Shown here in pieces: positions 1-7,927 of a stretch of 35,255 nucleotides of DNA; position 1 is the first letter of the stretch, and each line of letters opens with the position of its first letter. Both the position numbers and the translations under genes were made by a program. Source of the DNA: Verrucomicrobiaceae bacterium. Its GTDB lineage: Bacteria; Verrucomicrobiota; Verrucomicrobiia; Verrucomicrobiales; Akkermansiaceae. Location: NCBI GenBank assembly GCA_027485615.1, contig JAIXQS010000178.1:1-35255 (forward strand), read 5' to 3'. The notes under the pieces were generated by a model. It was not told the DNA's origin, ran no database searches, and saw only the letters and a program-made list of their open reading frames with translations.

Positions 1-297
1 CGCGGCGCAGCGGGGTTTTCAGCATTCGCAGGTGGCAAGGCGGCCCTTCGGGCGCTCGCCCAGTCCATGGCCCGTGAACTGGGGCCCAGGGGCGTGCATG
101 TGGCCCATGTCATCATCGACGGCCTCATCGATACCGCCTTCTCACGCACGAACTTCGCTGACCGCGTCGCAGCGGCAGGTCCCGAGGGCATCCTCAACCC
201 CGATCACATCGCCGAAGCTTACTGGTGGCTGCACCAACAGCCGCGGGATGCGTGGCCGTTCGAGCTGGACCTCAGGCCCTCAGTCGAGAAGTGGTGA
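1..297 (+). CDS. SDR-family oxidoreductase, C-terminal part (5' end outside window)
   Basis: The reading frame is open from base 1 and stops at TGA 295-297, so only about the last 98 residues are present. The Rossmann part lies upstream of the window. The visible part has the SDR active-site helix (SAFAGGKAALRALAQSMARE) followed by GPRGVHVAHVIIDG, typical of a short-chain dehydrogenase group ending in a tryptophan-rich tail (WWLHQQPRDAWPFELDLRP). The position normally held by the catalytic Tyr of YxxxK is Phe here (FAGGK). The Lys is kept. I recall other members of this group with Phe at this place, so it need not mean a dead gene. Substrate is unknown. It runs towards the oppositely oriented gene at 320-949, so it belongs to a separate transcript. 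Confidence 0.8.
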   Translation, partial: RGAAGFSAFAGGKAALRALAQSMARELGPRGVHVAHVIIDGLIDTAFSRTNFADRVAAAGPEGILNPDHIAEAYWWLHQQPRDAWPFELDLRPSVEKW

Positions 298-319
298 GAG
301 TTGGCGAGCGAAAGCAGGC

Positions 320-949
320 TCAGTTGCTGATGCTGGGCGTCTGACCGAGAAACTCCCCATCGGTGGCCTGCGCCAACAGGAACCGCGCCGCTGAGTCTGC
401 GGTGATCGACAAGCCGATGCCCCTGCCGTCCGCGCTGATCCGAAGCGGCCTGTCGGGCCCGTCGACGATGTTGGGCAAACGCACCGACACCCACTCCACG
501 GTGCTGGCTTTCAAGGCCGCCTCCATCCGATCCTTGTCTTCGATGATCGGCAGCAGCCAACTCAGAAAGATCGGAATCACGATGCGGTTGGCAAACCAGG
601 AGCCGCTGTCACCGGCGCCCACATTCGACATGCAGATCAGACGCGGGACACCGACCGTCGTCATCGCCGCGAGGACAGCCTTGACCGAGTCCGAGATGAG
701 CGTGGTGTGACGGCCATCACCCTTGCCGCCAATCCCCAGGCAATGGACCACCGCATCAGTGCCTTGTATGCAGGGGGCGATGTCGGTGACTGAACAGGGG
801 TTGCCCCCGAGCACGGTCAGGCTGGGAGGGCTGATCGGAATGCGCCTTGGGTCTCGCACCAGGGCGACCACCTCATGGCCATCCTCCAAGGCACGAGAGA
901 CGACACGGCCTCCCGTTACGCCCGTTGCGCCGAAAACTGCAATCTTCAC
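320..949 (-). CDS. NmrA-like NAD(P)-binding oxidoreductase/epimerase
   Basis: A 209-residue atypical SDR. It opens with MKIAVFGATGVTGG, the glycine-rich NAD(P)-binding loop of NmrA/NAD(P)H-binding proteins. It continues with a conserved TDAVVHCLG strand, and with SVRLPNIVDGP and a C-terminal segment usual for this family. The start is GTG 949-947, preceded by GGAGGAG (957-951). Length is normal for the short NmrA-like class. Function is not predictable beyond dinucleotide binding (reductase or redox sensor). It stands alone with its own promoter and palindromic operator at 967-988. It converges with the partial SDR to its left and is not part of the peptide operon. Confidence 0.8.
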   Translation of the reverse strand: MKIAVFGATGVTGGRVVSRALEDGHEVVALVRDPRRIPISPPSLTVLGGNPCSVTDIAPCIQGTDAVVHCLGIGGKGDGRHTTLISDSVKAVLAAMTTVGVPRLICMSNVGAGDSGSWFANRIVIPIFLSWLLPIIEDKDRMEAALKASTVEWVSVRLPNIVDGPDRPLRISADGRGIGLSITADSAARFLLAQATDGEFLGQTPSISN

Positions 950-966
950 GGCTCCTCCATGCTGTC

Positions 967-988
967 ATTATATGTGATCAGTGTTCAC
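967..988 (-). promoter_or_regulatory. Promoter -10 box with overlapping palindromic operator for the NmrA-like gene
   Basis: On the minus strand a perfect TATAAT lies at 972-967, 18 nt upstream of the GTG start. Directly upstream is TGAACACTGATCA (987-975), a near-perfect palindrome of the form TGAwCAsTGwTCA. It fills the -35/-10 spacer. No good -35 hexamer is visible. The layout is typical of a TetR/AcrR-type operator. The cognate regulator is not evident in the window: the motif differs from the operator next to the TetR gene at 30309. Confidence 0.55.
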
Positions 989-1055
989 TTTAGGAGGAAA
1001 CATCCTCACCGGCAATGCATTGATGCCGCCAAGCAAAACCGTATAAGTTGGCTGT

Positions 1056-1082
1056 GAAGCAAGAAAGGGGCAAGTGCCCCTT
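1056..1082 (-). terminator. Candidate rho-independent terminator after the sigma/TonB/M81/C26/SBP operon
   Basis: The inverted repeat AAGGGGC / GCCCCTT (1065-1071 and 1076-1082) has a 4-nt loop. On the minus strand it is followed by a T-rich tail (TTTCTTGC). It lies about 125 nt past the stop of the binding-protein gene, so a long 3' tail would be needed. The rest of 989-1206 shows no gene. Confidence 0.5.
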
Positions 1083-1206
1083 ATCAAAGTTCACCGAGAT
1101 TCAGGTGCCAAACCAATTGGACCTGACTGCGCGGTGCATTTCATGGGGAAGCATTCCAGCAGGTCCGGCCGCGCGAGTGCGGTCAGCCTAACCTTGTGAA
1201 GACCAC

Positions 1207-2775
1207 TCACCTGACCCCGTGACGGCTCATTGACTCAAAGTTATAGAAGGAAGGCTGAGCGAAGTTGTAGTTCACGCCCCGCAAATCGGCACGCTGCGCC
1301 CGCTGCCAGTCCAATTGGTACAGGACGGCTGTGGGCATTTGCTCAACCACAATCCGTTGAGCCTGCTGATAGAGCTCAGCGCGTTGGTCGAGGTCCAGTG
1401 AACGGTCCGCCCTGGCAATCAACTTGTCGACCTCCGCGTTTCGGTAGCGGGGAAAGTTGGCACCACCGATCATGGCTGAGTTGTAGACGAAGTTGAAAAC
1501 GATCGAGGGATCGGGAAAGTCAAGATTGATCGACTGCATCGTAATGTCGAAGTCACCCTTCATGATCTTGGTTCTCGCCGCGGTCGAGATACGCTCAATC
1601 ACAACGTCGAAGCCCACAGCCTGTAGCTGGTGCTGAATTGCAACGGCCACGGGAGATGGGCTGTTGCCGTCTCCTACGACCGTGAACGCGATCCGGGTTC
1701 CCTGCTTCACACCCGCTTCCTCTAGGAGGCGCTTGGCCTCGCCCGGATCAAATCGCGGCAGAGGCAAGCTGGCGTCATGCCCCGGCACTCCTTCTGGCAA
1801 AACACCACGCAAGAGCCGCGCACGACCATCGTAGATTGCGCTGCCGATCTTCTCCCGGTCAATAGCCAGGGAAACAGCCTGCCGAACACGGGGATCCTTG
1901 AATAAGGGCCGGTCATTATTCATGTGCAGGAAGGCGATGATGGGCGATGGGCCAGCCTCAATCTTCAAGCCCGCTTTGCGACGGAGCCAGTCATCGACAG
2001 TGCCGGGTACCGGATCGACGATGTCCAGTGCTCCTTTGGAGAGTTGGATCGCCCGCGTGGCATCGTCCTTCACCACGATGAAATTGACCTCTCGAAAATA
2101 ATCGGGCTTTCGCGAAGCCATCGGGTTCTCACGCAATAGAACCTGTTGACCTCGCACAAAACGCTCTACTCGATACGGACCGCTACCGGCAGTGTTGGTT
2201 GTGAGCCAACGACGGCCCAATTCATCGCCCTTGATTTTTTCGGATACCGACGGGTTCACGATGCTGGCGGTAGGCACTGCCAACACCTGTAGAAAAAACG
2301 CCACGGGCATGCGCAGCGTGAATCGAACTTCTTGGGGTCCTATAACCTCGACGCTGCGAAGAAAGAATAGGAACTGCGCGGGTGGCGCCTTCAGCTTGAG
2401 GGTCCGCTCAAACGAAAACTTCACGGCTTCTGCCGTGACTTCGGCTCCATCGTCGAAGTAGTGTCCGCGCCTCAGAAAGAAGGTCCACTGCAATCCGTCC
2501 GGACTCGTTTCCCATCTCTCGGCCAGTTGACCGATCATTCGCCCGGTGGGTTTTCCCTCCACCAACTCGGCCACTACCAGCTTCTCGTAGGCAAGATTGA
2601 TAGCCAACTGATTAGAGATAACGAACGTCGCCGCAGGATCCAGCGTATTGATCTCACGCGCTACGGCCATGGTTACCCTGGTGGGGTCTCTTTCAGGGCC
2701 GGACGAGTTGCATCCAAGCAGGAGCACGGCGAGCGCGCAGGTCAGGCCGCGGAGCAAGGAATTCATGGCGCTCAT
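1207..2775 (-). CDS. Peptide/nickel-type ABC transporter substrate-binding lipoprotein (SBP family 5)
   Basis: Periplasmic binding protein of the DppA/OppA/GsiB family (SBP_bac_5), about 522 residues, the usual length. The N-terminus is a lipoprotein signal: charged start, hydrophobic LTCALAVLLLGC, lipidated Cys22. The mature part has family hallmarks: ITLDPAATF-like ligand-entry start (INTLDPA), SPDGLQWTFFLRRG, FDDGAEVTAEAVKFSFER and TAGSGPYRVERF. The frame is open from TTG 2781. I prefer ATG 2775 (or GTG 2778) because AGGA (2790-2787) in the end of the upstream gene is then well spaced. It is the last gene of the operon and the only binding protein in the window. It probably serves OppB/OppC (14361-15371, 13504-14355) and OppD/OppF (7928-9660), encoded in other operons. 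Ligand unknown; a peptide is likely. Confidence 0.93.
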   Translation of the reverse strand: MSAMNSLLRGLTCALAVLLLGCNSSGPERDPTRVTMAVAREINTLDPAATFVISNQLAINLAYEKLVVAELVEGKPTGRMIGQLAERWETSPDGLQWTFFLRRGHYFDDGAEVTAEAVKFSFERTLKLKAPPAQFLFFLRSVEVIGPQEVRFTLRMPVAFFLQVLAVPTASIVNPSVSEKIKGDELGRRWLTTNTAGSGPYRVERFVRGQQVLLRENPMASRKPDYFREVNFIVVKDDATRAIQLSKGALDIVDPVPGTVDDWLRRKAGLKIEAGPSPIIAFLHMNNDRPLFKDPRVRQAVSLAIDREKIGSAIYDGRARLLRGVLPEGVPGHDASLPLPRFDPGEAKRLLEEAGVKQGTRIAFTVVGDGNSPSPVAVAIQHQLQAVGFDVVIERISTAARTKIMKGDFDITMQSINLDFPDPSIVFNFVYNSAMIGGANFPRYRNAEVDKLIARADRSLDLDQRAELYQQAQRIVVEQMPTAVLYQLDWQRAQRADLRGVNYNFAQPSFYNFESMSRHGVR

Positions 2776-2781
2776 CACCAA

Positions 2782-3501
2782 TCAGTTCCTGCAAGCGTCG
2801 ACAAACGCCGCCAGTAGCTGCCGCTCCTGTTCACTCAACATGAACTCCGGATGCCACTGCACGCCCACGCAAAACGGAACTCTTGGGATCTCGATCGCCT
2901 CAACGACCCCGTCGGGTGCCGTGGCGGCTTTCATTGCGTGCGGACCGACGCGCACGACGCCCTGCTTGTGCATGGAGTTGACTCGGAAGCCGGAGGAACC
3001 ACAGATCGCAGCCAACCTTGTTCCCTCCACAGGCTTGACTTGATGGACGACATCCCGAAATCCAGGTCCACTGTGGCTGGACCACTCTTCACGCTCCAAA
3101 GCAAGGTTGACGACAAGATCCCCGCCGGTGACGTGATTCAAAACCTGAAACCCGCCGCAAATTGCCAACAAAGGTTTCTGGCAAGCGATGCATCGCCGCG
3201 TGAGCTCAGCTTCGAAGCGGAAACGTTGCTCCTTCTCCGGTGGCTCGCTACCGTCACCGCGGAACATCTCGGGTACCTGGAACTGGTAGCCGCCACCACT
3301 GACCACGATGCCATCGCACAGATCTAAATAGTCATCGATGCAATCGATCTCGCTGGGAAGCATCACAGAGGCCACGCCGAACGCTCGAAACGCTTCGAAG
3401 TTTGTGGCGTCTAGCATATAGGCAGACCGCGGAGGCCGCCCCGTTGTCCAGAAGTCAATGTCGGCGGTGATCCCAATGACGGGCTTGCTTCGGCGGATCA
3501 T
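2782..3501 (-). CDS. Peptidase C26 / class I glutamine amidotransferase-like gamma-glutamyl hydrolase
   Basis: A 239-residue cytoplasmic protein of the PuuD-like family (gamma-glutamyl-GABA hydrolase, peptidase C26). These enzymes cut gamma-glutamyl amide bonds with a Cys-His-Glu triad. The nucleophile elbow is AICGGFQVLN (Cys115). The His-Glu pair is in QWHPEF (His217, Glu219). VNSMHKQ corresponds to the family's VNSxHHQ strand. The usual CRG after the nucleophile is CGG here, a mild deviation. ATG 3501 overlaps the TGA of the upstream M81 gene by one base, so the two are translationally coupled. In this context it could open a gamma-linked glutamyl bond in a non-ribosomal peptide or a gamma-glutamylated intermediate. 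The true substrate is not readable from sequence. Confidence 0.85.
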   Translation of the reverse strand: MIRRSKPVIGITADIDFWTTGRPPRSAYMLDATNFEAFRAFGVASVMLPSEIDCIDDYLDLCDGIVVSGGGYQFQVPEMFRGDGSEPPEKEQRFRFEAELTRRCIACQKPLLAICGGFQVLNHVTGGDLVVNLALEREEWSSHSGPGFRDVVHQVKPVEGTRLAAICGSSGFRVNSMHKQGVVRVGPHAMKAATAPDGVVEAIEIPRVPFCVGVQWHPEFMLSEQERQLLAAFVDACRN

Positions 3502-4949
3502 CAGGTGACTTGCTCCGGCAGTTCAGTGATTTCATCCAATGGCCAGATCGGACGACGGACATTCTTGTAGTTCCGGTGACGTGGGTCGCGCCAAAGATTG
3601 AAGATGTGGCGACTCAGCGGCTCAAATCCGATGCGGAACTGCTGCGCCGACTTCACCACAATGATTCGGCGCTTGGTGCAGTCAATGCCTACCCCATTGA
3701 ACAACTCAGGGCTGTAGGCCTGGTCCCTCACACTGGTGAGAACAACCTCCAGGCCCTCGAAGGCAATCGCTGCACAGTCGCCCAGGGGGGCAGCGAACTC
3801 ACCGATTTTCTGGGTATGGCCCCGTGTGAGATGAACGACTTCGACCAGTACATCCAGAGGTTCACCGGAGTCGGGCCCCACCTTGCCACCGATACGAAGT
3901 CTCAAGCGGGCGCCCACACCAGCGTCAAAGCAAAGCCGCACTGCCACCGGATCCCAGAATGGGCCGATGCAGGCGTCGCGGATGCCTCGCGAAATCAGAG
4001 CGCGCAACACTTCCGTGGAGTCGCCTGCGGCACCACCGCCCGGGTTGTCATCAACATCCGCCAGGATCACCGGCCAGTCAGGGCAGTTCAGTAAGTTCGC
4101 GAAGACTTCATCCTGTGACGGCCTGCACGGACGTAATTGCTCGCGGAGCGCGAACAACTCCTCCGCGAACCGATCAGCGGTCTGCCGTGCCAAACCGTCA
4201 TCGGCATCACACACCACCAAGATCTGGGCGCCCATTTCGGGCACATCTCCAGCTCCAAAGCCGTGCACCAAGGACACTGACAGTACCGGACCCTCAATGG
4301 CCTGTGTCATGCGTCGGACGAATCCCTTGATGGGCTCTGTGGTCGTAGGCATAGTCGCCATCATCCGGCAGTGTCGAGACTGCATCACCGGACGTATCGA
4401 ACCTCGGCGGGTAGCCACAAGCAAGTCGAGAAGCTCATGGCTGCGCTCCACATAGTCAGTATGCGGATACTCGCGAAAGTAGATGAGGACATCCGCTGCC
4501 GATTGCATACGGCTCGTGTGATGTGCATGGCAGTCCAGTACGGCACCTACGGCCACATCTGGCCCCACGAGGCTTCGCACCAGCGACAGAAGGTCACCCT
4601 CGCAATCCTCGCAGGCATCGGCCATCATGGCACCGTGCAACCCCAGCGCGACGATGTCCACGGGTAGCGCTTCTCGCAGTTGGGAAAGAATCTCATCCCG
4701 CAGGGCTTCATAGACCGGCATCGGAACCGGGCCGCCCGGCATTGCAAATGCACAGGTGCCCTCAACCACGGTCCATCCAAGGGCCTTACTGCGCTGGCGA
4801 CAGGCCCAAAGTGGGCCCGTCGCTTCGGTGGGGCTGTCGGGATGCGCGCCGGGCCGCCACAACATCGTCTCTTCGAAGGCCCGCCATCCGGTTGGAATAG
4901 GCGAGTTACTGGCCGTCTCAGTGCCGAGTGTGGCGGTGAAAACGCGCAT
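3501..4949 (-). CDS. M81 family metallopeptidase (MlrC-like), copy 1
   Basis: A 482-residue zinc peptidase of family M81. The founder MlrC cuts linearised microcystin and the tetrapeptide that carries Adda. The N-terminal DUF1485 domain has the candidate metal ligands LDCHAHH (Asp139, His141) and REYPHTD (His163). From memory, their spacing (D-x-H then H 22 residues on) is that of the zinc site of MlrC. LHGAMMADACEDCEGD (104-119) is the family signature. VDDNPGGGAAGDST (about 299-312) and KRRIIVVKSAQQFR mark the C-terminal MlrC domain. Start is ATG 4949, 21 nt after the TonB receptor stop, with a weak ribosome site. It is only moderately like copy 2 at 11994-13463, so the two are diverged paralogues rather than a fresh duplication. 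M81 proteins are widespread, so membership alone does not prove microcystin as substrate. Confidence 0.9.
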   Translation of the reverse strand: MRVFTATLGTETASNSPIPTGWRAFEETMLWRPGAHPDSPTEATGPLWACRQRSKALGWTVVEGTCAFAMPGGPVPMPVYEALRDEILSQLREALPVDIVALGLHGAMMADACEDCEGDLLSLVRSLVGPDVAVGAVLDCHAHHTSRMQSAADVLIYFREYPHTDYVERSHELLDLLVATRRGSIRPVMQSRHCRMMATMPTTTEPIKGFVRRMTQAIEGPVLSVSLVHGFGAGDVPEMGAQILVVCDADDGLARQTADRFAEELFALREQLRPCRPSQDEVFANLLNCPDWPVILADVDDNPGGGAAGDSTEVLRALISRGIRDACIGPFWDPVAVRLCFDAGVGARLRLRIGGKVGPDSGEPLDVLVEVVHLTRGHTQKIGEFAAPLGDCAAIAFEGLEVVLTSVRDQAYSPELFNGVGIDCTKRRIIVVKSAQQFRIGFEPLSRHIFNLWRDPRHRNYKNVRRPIWPLDEITELPEQVT

Positions 4950-4970
4950 CCCTATCGAGTGAAAAAGACA

Positions 4971-7190
4971 TCAGAAGTTCACGGTTGCGACCAAACCAAC
5001 GCTCCGGGGGCGACCGTAATTCACCTGCATGTTAGTGCCGGTTCCCACCGGTGCCGCAAATCCACCAGGCCCCTGCCCCACAATATAGAGCTTGTCCTGC
5101 AGGTTGTTGACATACCCGGCGATCTCCCACTTTCCGGAGTCCGCCGCCAAGGTCACACGTCCATTGATCAGAGACTTCCCAGGCAGCAGCTGCGAGGCCA
5201 GGTTCTCCCTTCCGATGTAGTACTCCGAGTTGCGGGTGTAGTCCATCCGGAATGCCAGTGAGCCCAATGCCGTGCCCAAGGTGTAGACCCCGCTCAGGGT
5301 CGAAGTCAGCCGCGGCGCAAAGTTCAACCTGTTGCCCGTAAACACCAATGGGGCCCCGGCACGTGTCTTGTCGACATAGTCCGTGTACTTCGCGTCGGTG
5401 ACGCCGAGGCTTCCACTCAGCCGCAGACTTTTTGCTGGCCTCACGCCAAGCTCAATCTCGGTACCCTTCACTTTGGCATCACCGCCGTTGGTGACGATAC
5501 CCACGACCGCGCCGCCACCGCCCAAGACCGGAACCAGCTGGGTCACCTGGAGGTCCGTGTAGTTCATTTGGAAGACAGCCGCACTCAGCGACATGAGACC
5601 ACCTGCCAGGCTGGCCTTCGTTCCGAGCTCATAGCTGTCCATGCTCTCGTCGCCGAAGCGTGTCTGCTTGAAACTGGTAATTGATGTCGTGGCTACGTTG
5701 TCGACGTTCCAACCACCACTTCGGAATCCTTTGCTGTAGGTGGCGTACATCATCGTGCTTCGGTCGAGCTTGTAGCGCAGGCTCACCAGAGGCGTCATGT
5801 TGCTGGTGCTCAGGCTGTCCTGCTCCCTCGGGAGGTTAGGCGCACCGAGGAATGACGGGAAGGTGACCACTTGCTGATAGTCGAGATTCTTCGTCTCTTT
5901 GGTGTATCGCATCCCGCCAGTAAGCGTGAGATTCGAATTTAGGTTGTAGTCGACATTGGCAAAGCCAGCCCACGTCTTGGAATCAATGTTGCCGAACGTG
6001 TTGCCGGTTGTGTTTCGAATCGGCGCCAATCCGGATCCCGGACCGAAAGTACTCCGTGACGAAGAGCTAGCCTTCTGCTCGTACATGTACAGACCGGCAA
6101 CGTACTCGATCGCTTGCGCCCGATTCGTGGCGATTCGGAGCTCCTGGCTCCATTGCGATTGGTCGGTGTCAACGCCGGTCGTCACAATGTTCAAAGGTCC
6201 ACCGTCTGTGTCTGTGGTCCGGTTGCTTTGCAAGTTTCGAGAACTGCTGATCGAAGTAAGCGTCAATCCGTTCCCCAGGTCGTAGTTCATTGTCAACCCG
6301 ACACCCTGTACCTTGCGAGCGGCCGACGTCGGGATATCGACGTTGGAGTCAAAGTTACCGCTTCCAGCGATGAATCCGTAGCCAGAAGTGATCTTGCCTG
6401 CAATCGAAACGGACTTGTCCTCAAGACGATCTACCGCAACAGTAACATCCAGTCCCTTGGCCGGCTTGACCAGCAACTTGCCACGAATACTGGTCACATC
6501 TTCGTTTCCGAAACGGCTGTCGGTGGCAGCGTTGTACATGTAGCCATCCCGCTGACCCGAGTAGACCGAGATACTGCCTAGCACCGAATCTGAACCAAGC
6601 GGGGAAGAAAGATAGGCAGACGTTCGACGCTGGTTCAGGCTTCCGACGTCTAGGCTACCCGTTGCGGTAAAGGCCTTTCCAGGCTGCCGCGTAATGACGC
6701 TGATGGCACCTGCAATCGAGTTCTTGCCGAAGAGCGTCCCCTGCGGGCCGCGCAGGAATTCGACTCGCTCGACATCAAAGGTTTCCTGGTTGAATGCAGA
6801 AGTACGCCCCATGTAAATGCCATCCACATAGACACCGATACCACTGTCGAATCCGATGTTTACGCGGTTCTGTGTCTGAACGCCCCGTATTGAAAAGTTC
6901 GGGAGCGCGTTGTTCTCAGCCCCAAAGAATGCGACGTTGGGCACTGCGACCTCTGACAATCGGGCAGCGCCTCGATCCTTGATCTCCTCACCCCCCACCA
7001 CGCTGATCGACAAAGGCACTTCGCTGGCCTTCTCCGTGCGCTTACGAGCCGTGACCGTGATGGTCTGGGAATCGTCTGATGCGGCTGCGCCGGCCTGCTG
7101 CGCCATAGACGGGTTTGGCACTGCGGCGATGAAGATCGCTGCGAGCGCTGCAGATGCGACAGGGTTCAGCTTGAATGTGCGAGTGGTCAC
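4971..7190 (-). CDS. TonB-dependent outer-membrane receptor
   Basis: Outer-membrane beta-barrel transporter, 739 residues from GTG 7190. I chose this start because AAGGAG (7202-7197) lies 6 nt before it; the frame itself is open to TTG 7211. A signal peptide ends near SMA-QQ (residue 30). The plug follows directly: SEVPLSISVVGGEEI, NFSIRGV, VYVDGIYMGR, VERVEFLRGPQGTLFGKN and GAISVITRQPG (about 45-170). The barrel ends in a terminal Phe (LVATVNF). There is no N-terminal STN signalling domain between signal and plug, although an ECF sigma gene lies just upstream. The closest general class is the CirA/Fiu-like receptors common in sphingomonads and Burkholderiales for plant, sterol or peptide ligands. 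Placement in one operon with peptidases and a peptide-binding lipoprotein suggests it imports the peptide substrate. Confidence 0.93.
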   Translation of the reverse strand: MTTRTFKLNPVASAALAAIFIAAVPNPSMAQQAGAAASDDSQTITVTARKRTEKASEVPLSISVVGGEEIKDRGAARLSEVAVPNVAFFGAENNALPNFSIRGVQTQNRVNIGFDSGIGVYVDGIYMGRTSAFNQETFDVERVEFLRGPQGTLFGKNSIAGAISVITRQPGKAFTATGSLDVGSLNQRRTSAYLSSPLGSDSVLGSISVYSGQRDGYMYNAATDSRFGNEDVTSIRGKLLVKPAKGLDVTVAVDRLEDKSVSIAGKITSGYGFIAGSGNFDSNVDIPTSAARKVQGVGLTMNYDLGNGLTLTSISSSRNLQSNRTTDTDGGPLNIVTTGVDTDQSQWSQELRIATNRAQAIEYVAGLYMYEQKASSSSRSTFGPGSGLAPIRNTTGNTFGNIDSKTWAGFANVDYNLNSNLTLTGGMRYTKETKNLDYQQVVTFPSFLGAPNLPREQDSLSTSNMTPLVSLRYKLDRSTMMYATYSKGFRSGGWNVDNVATTSITSFKQTRFGDESMDSYELGTKASLAGGLMSLSAAVFQMNYTDLQVTQLVPVLGGGGAVVGIVTNGGDAKVKGTEIELGVRPAKSLRLSGSLGVTDAKYTDYVDKTRAGAPLVFTGNRLNFAPRLTSTLSGVYTLGTALGSLAFRMDYTRNSEYYIGRENLASQLLPGKSLINGRVTLAADSGKWEIAGYVNNLQDKLYIVGQGPGGFAAPVGTGTNMQVNYGRPRSVGLVATVNF

Positions 7191-7237
7191 GACAGTCTCC
7201 TTCCGGGGCAAGATGGGTTGATCGTTGGGATGCAGCC

Positions 7238-7834
7238 TTAGGCTGCGCTTCTAAAGGGCTCGCATACCTCACGGGCCCGCTGCATGCAGCGCTCCACCGT
7301 TCGAGTGGTCACGCCTAACAGTTGGGCGATTTCGGGATGGGTCAGGTCTTGCAGGCAGCTCAGCTCGACCACTTGCGCCACGCGCGGGTTGTCGGCGCTG
7401 AGCCGTTTCGAGACTCGCTGTATGGCCAACCGCCAGTGCACCTGCACCTCTACGGCGATACCCGGTTCTTCGATGTCTTGATCCAGTAGTGGCTCGTGCA
7501 GGTGGGCTTTACGGAACTGATCCCTCCTCACTCGATCGATCACCAGGTTCTCCGCCGTACGAAAGAGATAAGCGCGCGGATTCAGCTCGAGCTTTGCGGG
7601 GTCCGGGAGCTGCGTGATCCTGAGAAACACATCTTGAACCGTGTCTGCAATGTCGTCCTCGTTGCGTAGAAATCGCGTCAGAAAGCTGCGAAGCGCCCGA
7701 TGGTGAGCCGCGAAGACAGAAGCGATGTAGTGCGCACGAGCCGCCGCATGATCGGGCTGATCCAAGCGTTGTGGCTGATGAATCTGAGACTCATTCCTTC
7801 GAGCCTGGAGACTCGTAGCGGCAGGAATTCGCAC
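7238..7834 (-). CDS. ECF-subfamily RNA polymerase sigma factor (FecI-like)
   Basis: A 198-residue sigma-70 ECF factor. Region 2 spans about 40-105 (LRNEDDIADTVQDVFLRI, NPRAYLFRTAENLVIDRVRR). Region 4 spans about 135-190 (LTHPEIAQLLGVTTRTVERCMQRARE, a helix-turn-helix). The frame is open to TTG 7840, but AACAGAGGAG (7850-7841) is spaced 6 nt before GTG 7834, so I use GTG. The receptor gene follows 47 nt after the stop. FecI-type factors normally sit beside a FecR anti-sigma gene and a receptor with an STN domain. Neither is present here, so how this factor is switched is unclear. It probably drives its own operon (receptor to binding protein). Confidence 0.9.
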   Translation of the reverse strand: MRIPAATSLQARRNESQIHQPQRLDQPDHAAARAHYIASVFAAHHRALRSFLTRFLRNEDDIADTVQDVFLRITQLPDPAKLELNPRAYLFRTAENLVIDRVRRDQFRKAHLHEPLLDQDIEEPGIAVEVQVHWRLAIQRVSKRLSADNPRVAQVVELSCLQDLTHPEIAQLLGVTTRTVERCMQRAREVCEPFRSAA

Positions 7835-7876
7835 CGACAACTCCTCTGTTTTCGACCGACTTCAAACCGGATGCTC

Positions 7877-7905
7877 TTGGCACCTGGGCGAAGCCATGTT
7901 AGATT
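7877..7905 (+). promoter_or_regulatory. Sigma-70-like promoter of the oppDF-thiolase-racemase-M81 operon
   Basis: TTGGCA (7877-7882) is separated by 17 nt from TAGATT (7900-7905). TG sits one base before the -10 (7897-7898), giving an extended -10. The predicted start near 7912 lies inside the palindrome at 7905-7924. The leader before ATG 7928 would be only about 16 nt and has no clear ribosome site. The 87-nt gap is divergent from the sigma-factor operon, so it must carry both promoters. Confidence 0.5.
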
Positions 7906-7924
7906 TGAACGACCGTTCGGTCAA
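7905..7924 (+). promoter_or_regulatory. TetR-type operator (palindrome shared with the TetR gene promoter)
   Basis: The 20-bp TTGAACGACCGTTCGGTCAA matches its reverse complement at 16 of 20 positions (TTGAnCGAnCGnTCGnTCAA). It contains GAACGACCGTTC (7907-7918), a perfect inverted repeat around a central AC. The identical 12-mer occurs at 30256-30267, directly upstream of the TetR gene. It covers the predicted transcription start of oppD, so a bound repressor would block initiation. Confidence 0.65.
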
Positions 7925-7927
7925 TAG

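Noticed and set aside
7191..7237. A FecR-like anti-sigma gene between sigma factor and receptor
   Set aside because: Only 47 nt separate the two genes, and no FecR-like frame exists on either strand nearby.
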